In this document: piece by piece, positions 56,154-64,000 of the stretch
Numbering within the stretch: the first letter of the stretch is position 1
Layout of the letters: each line of letters starts with the position of its first letter
Assembly (NCBI GenBank): GCA_020744425.1
Contig: JAGMUV010000004.1
Span: 1,984,001-2,048,000, forward strand
Length of the DNA stretch: 64,000 nucleotides
Source: Dactylonectria macrodidyma
Taxonomy: Eukaryota > Ascomycota > Sordariomycetes > Hypocreales > Nectriaceae
Direction of reading: 5' to 3'
Program-made: the position numbers and the translations under genes
The notes under the pieces: model-generated
The model's input: the letters and a program-made list of their open reading frames with translations, nothing else
Told to the model about the DNA's origin: nothing
Databases searched by the model: none

Positions 56154-58016
56154 TCAAGACTCATCTAACAACAGTCCCTCGCCAAACTTATCCTGCAGAA
56201 ACGATTGCACTTCTTTGTTCCCAACGTACCCCAATGACAATCCTTCCGAGGTACCTTCAATCTTGAGGCCCTCGAGGCTAGTCGCTCGAGACAATGCAAC
56301 ATAGACCTGACCCTCCTCAAAGACCCTTGACAGGTTGACAATGACACGATCCAGCGTCATGCCCTGACTCTTGTGGACACTCATAGCCCATCCTGCTACG
56401 AGTGGAACCTGCGTTCGGTGCAATAGGGAATATGGCTCTTTGTCGCCAACAGCGCTGACCGCACACCAGGCGTAAATGGTACGCTTCTGGCCGTTGTGGA
56501 AGAGCACCCGCGGCCAAGCTCTCGCCCGCTGTGCATTCATGAAATTTTCAACCTGCCGCTCTCTGAGCTTTGCATGTTCTCCGCCAATGGTACCCGACGG
56601 AGAATTCTTTTTGGCCTTTGGGAGCTTTGCAGGGTCGAAATCTTCAAACCCACATACGATTCCCTGACTTCCATTGCACAATCCCGCGGCTAGGTCAAGG
56701 TTGACCTGAAGTACGACAAGCATTCCACCCCGCAGCGTGACATGTGGTTCCGATCGCTGGTCTCTGCAAGCGACCAATGTGCCGTCATCCATACGGTTGT
56801 TGTAATGATAGAATTGTGGGTGGTCTTTCTTATTCCAGTTGAAGCCGTCCAAAGCCTTGTAGTTGTGGATCGGGGTCTTCAATTTGATGAAGTTTTCTCG
56901 GTTGACGTTTGCGACCTCTCGTCTTGTGCAAAGTAACCGTGTTGCTTTATTGACTTGGCAGGGATGGTCCATCAGTGTCTGCAATTCGTCTGGGGCGAAT
57001 TGAATGCCAAGTCGACACTTCTGGAGCATTTTGATGAAGTACTTGTCGTTTTGGCGATGAATTTCCTTCAAATGTACGTTGGCAAAGTCGGCTTCCTCCC
57101 AAGCGTCGCTCTTGAATGCCCATTTGTCTCTTTCTGGGAACGGGCCATGATTCTTAGGACAATTGTACTCGGCCTTGTCATCGTCGAGTATCATTTCCAA
57201 CCCGCATCTGATGCAATACTGAAACGGCTTCACCGGGGGTAACTGACAGAAGTCACCGGTGACGATTAGCTGGACACCACCGAACGCAGGAGCGTTTGCT
57301 TGGTCTCTAAACCACCTCGCAGCTTTCAGGCAAGCATTCATGCGCTCTAGATGATGATTCTCCACCATGCTGATCTCATCGATGATGAGCACATGAGTAC
57401 CTTTCAGACGCTCCAAGACATGTTTTCGAAAGCCCTTGCTTTTGAGGTCTTCGAGGGGAACCTTATGATAATCCGGCGTCCAACCCATGTAGGACCACGT
57501 CGAGGTGCCTTTGACTTGAAGCGCCGCTCGACCTGTGGGCGCGACAATATCAACATTGCGGCCCATCTCCTTCAATCTCTTGACGGCAGCTTGCAAAACT
57601 GTGGACTTTCCGCATCCTGCCGAACCTGTGTAGAACACGTTGCGTCCGCTTGCAATTAGGTCGACGAGATCTTGCTGCTCCTTACATAGAGTTGGTGCAG
57701 CATCAAGGGCCGGCGTCGCCTCGTCATCCAATGAAATTACGTTCGGTGATGATTTTGGGGGCCCGTTGCCAAACGGGTCCCAGTTACAGTCTGGCTCATT
57801 GTTTACGGGCGTAGTCGCAAATAGCTGACGCTGATGTTCCTCATCTTCAATGCTGCGCCGCGTTGACCCAACAGGCCCACTCCGACTGGGTAGGCTGGCT
57901 TTGTTTGGCTCAGGTACCGTGTCGTCGTCTTCAGAGTCGGAGATGATGACGATAGGCTGCTGCGACGACGACTGGGTTTCCCAATAGGATTCCCGCTTCC
58001 TCTTAGTGCTGGTCAT
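56154..58016 (-). CDS. PIF1-family DNA helicase
   Basis: ATP-dependent 5'-3' DNA helicase of superfamily 1B, 620 residues in one exon. The open frame extends upstream to 58067 only through a TTG, so ATG 58016 is the start. Helicase motifs are in order: GSAGCGKST (Walker A, about 131-139), VAPTGRAA (Ia), LIIDEISM (Walker B, about 210-217), VTGDFCQLPPV (III), GWAMSVHKSQGMTLD (V) and VYVALSRATS (VI). After motif III there is an insertion with Cys268, Cys271, Cys286 and His290 (CxxC-x14-C-x3-H), which could bind zinc. The disordered N-terminus has two SUMO-interaction-like motifs (IVIISDSEDDD at about 22-32 and VISLDDE at about 93-99) and no mitochondrial presequence, so a nuclear protein is likely. 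It lacks the nuclease or Rep domain of a Helitron. It is shorter than standard Pif1, so a paralogue is possible. Confidence 0.9.
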   Translation of the reverse strand: MTSTKRKRESYWETQSSSQQPIVIISDSEDDDTVPEPNKASLPSRSGPVGSTRRSIEDEEHQRQLFATTPVNNEPDCNWDPFGNGPPKSSPNVISLDDEATPALDAAPTLCKEQQDLVDLIASGRNVFYTGSAGCGKSTVLQAAVKRLKEMGRNVDIVAPTGRAALQVKGTSTWSYMGWTPDYHKVPLEDLKSKGFRKHVLERLKGTHVLIIDEISMVENHHLERMNACLKAARWFRDQANAPAFGGVQLIVTGDFCQLPPVKPFQYCIRCGLEMILDDDKAEYNCPKNHGPFPERDKWAFKSDAWEEADFANVHLKEIHRQNDKYFIKMLQKCRLGIQFAPDELQTLMDHPCQVNKATRLLCTRREVANVNRENFIKLKTPIHNYKALDGFNWNKKDHPQFYHYNNRMDDGTLVACRDQRSEPHVTLRGGMLVVLQVNLDLAAGLCNGSQGIVCGFEDFDPAKLPKAKKNSPSGTIGGEHAKLRERQVENFMNAQRARAWPRVLFHNGQKRTIYAWCAVSAVGDKEPYSLLHRTQVPLVAGWAMSVHKSQGMTLDRVIVNLSRVFEEGQVYVALSRATSLEGLKIEGTSEGLSLGYVGNKEVQSFLQDKFGEGLLLDES

Positions 58017-58570
58017 GTCTAAAATATGGTCTAGTAATACTTGGCCGCCGTCCAAAGCGGAAAGCAAAGAGCCGCCCTTTGGTAATGGTGGTACTGGGCG
58101 GTACCGTGAGGCTATCCTAGAAGTGAGGAAAGTGATGATAGCTGGTGAGCATTGGTAAGTATAAGGGAGTTAGGTATTAGTGGGAAATGAGGGGCTCATA
58201 AAACCCGAACCCACTTACCTTATTCAGATGCATGGGGTGTTGGTCAAGGTGGCCAGCTATAGTGGCGAAGCCGTTGTGAAGAGTGACTCCTCGGTGGTTG
58301 GCGGTGAGGACGACGGTGGGTTATCGGTCTTATCGATACAAACCCGCTTCTATCTCCACGTGAAATGGCGTCATTCACGCGGACCCGGTAGCCGTCTATT
58401 ATGCCCCACCTTGGCCTAAATCGGCCGGGAGCGGCGTCGGCGTTGGTGTATTAACAAGCCGAGAGCTCTCCGCGCAGCCATTACAAACCTCGCAGTTGTG
58501 ACCCCCCAATGGCATCCCATTCTTTCCTTCCATCTTCTCCATCTCCTCATCCTTCATCTCTCCTGCCGCC
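58017..58570. promoter_or_regulatory. Shared divergent promoter of PIF1-like helicase and acyltransferase
   Basis: 554 bases between the two start codons. It contains TTATCGATA (58330-58338), two TTATCG sites, CACGTG (58357-58362) and the palindrome ATGGCGTCAT (58365-58374). No gene lies within. Confidence 0.5.
58357..58374. promoter_or_regulatory. CACGTG plus CYS3/MetR-type sulfur-control site
   Basis: ATGGCGTCAT is a perfect match to the Neurospora CYS3 consensus ATGRYRYCAT, two bases after a CACGTG (Cbf1/E-box). Both lie about 197-214 bases before the acyltransferase start. In yeasts and moulds these two element types drive sulfur amino-acid genes. Confidence 0.55.
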
Positions 58571-60109
58571 ATGAGGTCTTCCAGGACCCTCGCCGCGACG
58601 GGCCGCCGTCTCACAACAGCCATCGCTGCGCCGAAAACTTTCAGCGCAGCAAGTCTCCATGGCATTCGCCAACTTCACTCCCCGTCTGCCCGCAGGTCGG
58701 GCGCCGCTTCGAACCCGGCTATGTCGTTCCCCTGCCTCGACGCGCTCGAATCCCGCTCTGCAAAGCTAGGCGCTGGCCAGAACGTCGGTCTCAACGCCAA
58801 CAGCTCCGACGCCAGCGGGCCGGAGCCCTCGTACACGTCCGGGGCCACGCAGAACTACCGCTGCGAGGAGCCGCTGCTGCTCGACTGGGGCGGCACGCTG
58901 CCCGAGTTTAACATTGCCTATGAGACCTGGGGCACCATGAACGCCGACAAGTCCAACGTCATCCTCCTGCACACCGGCCTGTCCGCCTCGTCACACGCCC
59001 ACTCCACTGAGGATAACCCCGCGCCGGGCTGGTGGGAGAAGTTCATCGGACCAGGAGGGCCGCTCGACACGGACAAGTACCACGTCATCTGTACGAACGT
59101 CATCGGCGGCTGCTACGGGTCGACAGGGCCGAGCAGCATCGACCCGGGCAACGGCGAGCGGTACGCCACGCGGTTCCCGATCCTCACGATGCAGGACATG
59201 GTGCGAGCGCAGTTCCGGCTGCTAGACTCGCTCGGCGTCGACCGACTATACGCCAGCGTCGGCTCCAGCATGGGCGGCATGCAGTCGCTAGCCGCCGGGA
59301 CGCTCTTCCCGAGCCGGGTCGGCCGTATCGTCTCCATCAGCGGCTGCGCGCGTAGCCACCCGTACAGCATCGCCATGCGGCACACGCAGCGCCAAGTGCT
59401 CATGATGGACCCCAACTGGAACCGCGGCTTCTACTATGGCCAGGTCCCACCCCACGCGGGGATGAAGCTGGCCCGCGAGATCGCCACCGTCACCTACCGC
59501 TCCGGCCCGGAGTGGGAGCAGCGCTTCGGCCGCCGCCGCGCCGACCCGAGCAAGCCCCCGGCCCTGTGTCCGGACTTCCTCGTCGAGACGTACCTCGACC
59601 ACGCCGGCGAGAAGTGGTGCCTCAACCACGACCCTAACAGCCTGCTGTACGTCAGCAAGGCCATGGACTTGTTCGACCTGGGCCGCGAGAACCAGCTCGC
59701 TACGCGCCAGCGCCGAGCCGAGCGCGAGCAGCAGCTGGCCGATGGCCTCGAGTCCGCCGTCCCCGAAGCCGCCTGCAGCCTGACGCTCCCGGCGCAGCCG
59801 TACGAGGAGCAGCCCGGCTCGCACCCCAACGATGTGGACCCGCCGATCCCCGGTTCCTCGCGCCCACCCGAGGACCTAATCGAAGGCCTTGCCCCGTTGA
59901 GGGAGACGCCGACGCTCGTCATGGGCGTCGCCAGCGACATCCTGTTCCCGGCCTGGCAGCAGCGTGAGGTCGCCGAGGCCATCCGCCTTGCCGGCAACCG
60001 CAACGTCACGCACATGGAGCTCAGCGAGGAGATGAGCCTGTTCGGCCACGACTCGTTCCTGCTGGACCTCAAGCACATTGGCGGCAACCTGCGCCTGTTC
60101 CTGGACTAG
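58571..60109 (+). CDS. Mitochondrial serine/homoserine O-acyltransferase (MetX/CysA family)
   Basis: Single-exon gene for 512 residues. The N-terminus (about 1-45) is rich in Arg, Ser and Ala without acids, as in a mitochondrial presequence. The alpha/beta-hydrolase fold of the homoserine O-acetyltransferase family follows: [14 protein letters not shown] (oxyanion region), nucleophile Ser233 in VGSSMGGMQ, Asp456 in VASDILFP and His493 in FGHDSF. All three catalytic residues are present. From family knowledge, mitochondrial members of this type in fungi (Aspergillus CysA, fission yeast Cys2) acylate serine for cysteine synthesis rather than homoserine. The presequence and the 90-residue disordered N-terminal extension favour that. 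There is a low-complexity insertion before the C-terminal subdomain (about 395-435). The CYS3-like promoter site supports a sulfur role. Confidence 0.88.
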   Translation: MRSSRTLAATGRRLTTAIAAPKTFSAASLHGIRQLHSPSARRSGAASNPAMSFPCLDALESRSAKLGAGQNVGLNANSSDASGPEPSYTSGATQNYRCEEPLLLDWGGTLPEFNIAYETWGTMNADKSNVILLHTGLSASSHAHSTEDNPAPGWWEKFIGPGGPLDTDKYHVICTNVIGGCYGSTGPSSIDPGNGERYATRFPILTMQDMVRAQFRLLDSLGVDRLYASVGSSMGGMQSLAAGTLFPSRVGRIVSISGCARSHPYSIAMRHTQRQVLMMDPNWNRGFYYGQVPPHAGMKLAREIATVTYRSGPEWEQRFGRRRADPSKPPALCPDFLVETYLDHAGEKWCLNHDPNSLLYVSKAMDLFDLGRENQLATRQRRAEREQQLADGLESAVPEAACSLTLPAQPYEEQPGSHPNDVDPPIPGSSRPPEDLIEGLAPLRETPTLVMGVASDILFPAWQQREVAEAIRLAGNRNVTHMELSEEMSLFGHDSFLLDLKHIGGNLRLFLD

Positions 60110-60640
60110 ACATCTGGAAGGGACAGTTCATCAATAAAAGGGGTGTGGACGCTGCGTTTGAGGTGGAGTTTAGTGCTCATGGTGACATATATGATGAGGG
60201 TACGAGACGGGATTTGTACTTGCTTATTTTGGGAGCGCGGGGGCTTGCTGCATCATCAGGCGTTTTCACGAGGTATCACAAAACAGGTAGAAAGGAGGAT
60301 TAAAAAGATTTCCAAAAATTCCAGATTTCAATCCAAAAGTCCAGACCATTGGTAACAGCGAGTGTCGTGTCGGGCTCGGCTATCCAGCCATGAGCCACAA
60401 TAATTCCTAAACATTATCTCTAATATCGCCGTCCTTGGCAATTATGTACAAGAATAATAAAAAAGTCCTTCGCAATGTACTGTATCCAAGACTAGTTATT
60501 CGCTGTAAAAACTCACATAAAAGGCCACAAGAGGAGGTTTTTTTAGTCAAGAAATTTGCATGTCCACGTCTTGTCATCAAGGTATCATCCAACTCATCTC
60601 AATGAACACCCTTTGTTCATCGGGTCGCGCAAAGTTTCGC
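60110..60640. other. Convergent AT-rich spacer
   Basis: A 531-base gap between the acyltransferase stop (+) and the disordered-protein stop (-). No gene or repeat recognised. Confidence 0.4.
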
Positions 60641-63040
60641 TCAGATAAAGCCGGGACTAAACTGGTCCACGGCGGGAGTCCGCGTCCGGCTCCTATCGCG
60701 TTCCGTGTCATTGGAGGGGGCAAGGGTGATGGGGCTCGGACGCGGGGGGGCCTTTTTGGCTTCCACGCGGGTGGTGTTGCCAGGGCTCAAGGATCGGGAG
60801 AACTCGACCATGACAGGTGATATTAGAGGCCTATTGCGGGGATAGTTGCCATATTCGTTGTTGGCGTTGGTGTTGGTGGTGGTAGTGGTGGTGCTTTCAG
60901 GAGCTACATCGAAACTCCTGGCGAGGTTCTCGCTAGAATTGGAGATAGAGGACTGGAGCGAGAAGAAAGATGGCGAGGGGAGGCTAGGAGGTTTCGGAGA
61001 AATAGGAGACGAGGTGTACATGGATCGGCGGGAACTGTCGTCGGCAGGCGGGGTGTCAGGAAGTTGGGAGTCTGTTCGGAAGGGTGAGAGGGGAGCAGGC
61101 ATAGCAGATCGGTGAGGAGACGACCGATCGAAGTCGCTCCAGTTGGGAAGCGAATATCCGTGGTCTTCGGTACTGTTCTTCGGCTTGGAGTCGTTCGTGG
61201 GCGAGGGCTCGGCCTTCGGAGGAGGGTACATTGGACGTTGGCGCTGCTGTCTCCTCGGCCCCAGGCCACCAGGTTCCGGTGAAAGACCCTCCAAGGCAGG
61301 TGGTCGGCGCCCGCGGGGAAGGCCTTTTTGGACAGGGAAATTCCCCTCCATCGCAGGCCGAACGAAAGGACTTTGAGCGCGATCCTCAGGAGGTGGTCGT
61401 GGCGACCTGTCATCGCGCATGTAGCTGCCCTCGTCGGGAGGAGGGCCATAAGGGCTCCGAGGATTTCCAACGGAACTGCTGAGACTGCTTATGCTGCCGC
61501 CCCCTGATCTGTCGACGAGAGGAGGGGGTACACGAAGGCCGTTGGGGGGTCGACGGCGCGAGTCCGAGTCGACACGGGCACGGAAACCACGGGGCGGAGG
61601 GTCGAGGGGACGGGACATGTACCCCGGGTGTACCCCGTAGGCGGCAGCCGGGGCGGCGTTGTTGGTTCGGATGCTGGTGCCCTTGGGTGGGGCCGGGATC
61701 GGGCCTGTCGGAGCAGGTGCTGGTGGTTGCATATGAAAGACGTCGGATTGCTGTAATTGGATAGGATGAGCCGGTTTAGATGGCGGGATTGGGGACCGTC
61801 GGCCAATGGACTCTTGAGTCGACGACAATGCGGATGCTGCGTCGCTGGTGTTTCGTTCCCTGGTCGACCTCGACTCGTTTGATAATGATGGCGTCGACTG
61901 CATGGATCGGAGAGGGCTGGCAGTTCTTGCTGTTCCAAACGGACGTGGGCCGACTCCACCCGTCGGGCTGATGCTGTCGATACTAGGGGCTTCCAAGCTG
62001 TTCTTACTCACGCTCCCTCTCCTCACGTTGTCGCCAAAGTCGAAGGCGGTAAAGTTCCCCGCGAGTCCCTCGGTCATCGGCTTTCCCTTGGCCTTGTCCA
62101 CGTCGTCGACTTCCATGGAAAAGCTCTGTCTCCGCGGCGTGTGGAATGTCAGTGTGTCGCGCTTGGCCTGTACATTGCGAATGACTGGTACATCCCAGAT
62201 GTCCTCGCTCGTGCGGAGCACTGATGCCGCTGGGCTGGGCAACGCCCTGGGACCGGTGGTTTCGACGTTGCGCAGTGCGCTCGGGGCATTGCGGCGACTG
62301 CTCGAGGGACGGCCGTCCGAGTTTTTGGGTGAAAACGGCAGCTCGGCGCTGAGGATCGACGGTGGAGGGGATGGATATCCATTCATGCCTGGATTGCTAG
62401 TGTCCCTGGTGTGGTTCGCGTTGACGCCGAATTCGAACTGTTCCAGCGAGTTCTTTCCTGCTACAGGCGATATAGGTGTATTTCCCGCCGAATCTGCGCC
62501 GCCAAAGTGGACATGGAACGGGTTCTCCCATTCGGTCCTCTTGGATGTTGCCGTACCGGGTCGAGTCGGGGTACCTGGTCTGTTTGCACCTCCAATTGGT
62601 CCTGGCATAGCGAGGCTCGTGGAACTACCGTTGAAGCGCGTGTTAAGATTCAGATCTGAGGCGTGCATTCGCGAACTTCCGAGGCCTGGGGCTCGAGGCG
62701 CAGCCAGGTCAACCATTGACGAGGTTGCGCCTGCACCTCCCATGTACGGGGCATGCCATTGGGTTGGGGCGTGATTGGAACTTGAGGTATCTGGACGGCC
62801 TGGACGGGAGAAGTTACTGGTAGGACGTTGCAATTCTCTAGGGAAATCTCGAGGGCTCTCGAGGGGCTGGTCGTTGAGGTGCAGGATTGATCGTGAAGGC
62901 GGCTTGTGCTTCTCTCTAGAGACATTGCGCGGTTAGGAGAAGGGGGCTTCATGAGGGTAATGAGAGAGGTTGAGCGGCAGAAATACGTACTGGGACTTCT
63001 TCTTGTCGCTCCCAAGCTTGAGGCCGAAGAAGGAGACCAT
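60641..63040 (-). CDS. Large intrinsically disordered protein of unknown function
   Basis: Exons 63040-62991 and 62915-60641 (75-base GTACGT...TAG intron) give 774 residues. The first exon encodes MVSFFGLKLGSDKKKS, a short motif that in my memory opens a conserved family of filamentous-fungal proteins. The rest is Ser/Pro/Arg-rich with no domain, long Thr-Asn runs near the C-terminus, and many Ser-Pro sites that could be phosphorylated by CDK or MAP kinases. A short patch, WENPFHVHFGG, is the most ordered segment. Similar proteins are often annotated only as hypothetical. The basic hydrophobic N-terminus (FFGLKLGSDKKK) might bind membranes. Regulation is not visible. Confidence 0.75.
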
Positions 63041-64000
63041 TTTGAGAGACTGTTACAGGGAGCTGGGGCACGCGTGTTGGTGCGCATGTGAAGCCCACTT
63101 TGATACTTTCTCCTGGCCTTCTTCAGATGTTCTAACCCTCGCCCAGACTCGTCAAGACCTGGGGAACGGCCCGGTTTTACGGAAGGAGGCGTCAGGCGCA
63201 GACTGCCCACCTACCGGGGGGTTAGGACGGTTAGGTCACCGGTGATTTAAATCGAACAGTACGTAGTGTCGATAGCGTAGAGTAGCGCAGTGTATCGTGT
63301 GGTGTCGTGCGAGAGTGCGAGTGGGTTTGGGTGCGGGCGTGTGCACGAGGCCCGCTTAGGCGGATTCCAGATTGCAAGGGTGATAATGAAGCTGAAAGAG
63401 ATGAAGAGGCGCGAATGGAATGATGAAGATGATGCTACTGTGACGATTCGTAACCAGGAATCATGACAGGTTCATGTCTCAGCCGTGGGTTTTTCTTAGT
63501 GTTTCTTCTTTTTCGTTGTGTCTCGGCGCAGCAAGGGAAACGAAAGCCAGGCACAGCGAAACAGTTAGGTCAGCTGCCAAAGAGGTTCTCAGGGGCTGAA
63601 AAGACGCCGTCGCGGGGTCCAAGAGATTGAAGAGATGGATGGATCCGAACGCGCGCAACCACTATGATGTCGGGCAACCACTATCGTATATTCGGGTGCG
63701 CAACACGGATGAAGAAAAGGATAGCGTAGGGGGGGAATTCAAGACGAGGGATTGAAGGATCGAGGAGTCGAAGAAGCGCGATAATAAGGCTGTTGTAGAT
63801 GACGGGGGTGCAGAATAGCAAAGAAATAAGGTCGATAACCAGGCGACGCTGACACTACCACGGACCCCAGGATCTGTCGGCGTGTTCTGTTTCTAGCACG
63901 AAAGGGATAAAAATAAGAAGAGCTGAAAGGGAGTGGACGCGAGGGAATGGTTGCAATAGAATGGCTGCAATAGAACGGCTTTACAAGAGACCGGATGGCG
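63041..64000. other. Upstream region of the disordered protein gene, window edge
   Basis: 960 bases with no recognisable gene on either strand. It should contain the promoter of the minus-strand gene ending here. Several GATAG/GATAA words occur near 63270 and 63720 but form no clear cluster. Confidence 0.4.

Noticed and set aside
56154..58016. Helitron transposon
   Set aside because: The helicase has no Rep/HUH domain, and I see no Helitron ends.
56154..58067. Longer helicase start at 58067
   Set aside because: That codon is TTG. The first in-frame ATG is at 58016.

Overview
This window is nuclear DNA from a filamentous ascomycete, most likely a Sordariomycete. The genes are GC-rich and mostly carry one to three short introns of about 55-95 bases, nearly all with GTRNGT-like donors. 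The gene set is typically fungal: methylcitrate-cycle enzymes, a LaeA-like methyltransferase, an OPT peptide transporter, a CSN2 subunit, a fungal bZIP and a CysA/Cys2-type acyltransferase. There are no bacterial operons, CRISPR arrays or rRNA genes, and I found no tRNA I could support. I place 22 protein genes. Exon junctions were assigned by hand from splice signals and from continuity of the protein family.

Bases 1-15 kb form a primary-metabolism block: ornithine aminotransferase (-), a GNAT acetyltransferase (+), a mitochondrial citrate-synthase-family enzyme that reads as methylcitrate synthase (-), then, head to head with it, a mitochondrial 2-methylisocitrate lyase (+). A short-chain dehydrogenase (-) and a class-I-type glutamine synthetase-like protein (+) follow. 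The synthase/lyase pair would supply two of the three dedicated propionyl-CoA detoxification steps from one shared 1.2 kb promoter, which holds a cluster of CreA-type sites.

Bases 15-37 kb are gene-poor: a LaeA-like SAM methyltransferase (-), an otubain deubiquitinase with a long glutamine-rich N-terminus (-), COP9 signalosome subunit 2 (-) and an MFS transporter (-). They are separated by two very long intervals (about 5.0 and 8.7 kb) with no recognisable gene, only simple repeats and low-complexity sequence. Otubain and CSN2 both act in ubiquitin/NEDD8 signalling.

Bases 37-50 kb hold nutrient-acquisition and housekeeping genes: a secreted GH16 glucanase (+), an OPT oligopeptide transporter (+), two convergent Nudix hydrolases of different subfamilies (tail to tail, 57 bases apart), a secreted VOC/glyoxalase-fold protein (+) and a conserved-looking protein of unknown function (-).

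Bases 50-58 kb look more accessory: AT-richer spacers, an F-box-like relic, a highly charged repeat protein, a bZIP factor head to head with a short-chain dehydrogenase, and a PIF1-like helicase with SUMO-interaction-like motifs. From 58.5 kb the window returns to core genes: a mitochondrial serine/homoserine O-acyltransferase whose promoter carries a perfect CYS3-type site beside CACGTG, and a long disordered protein (-).
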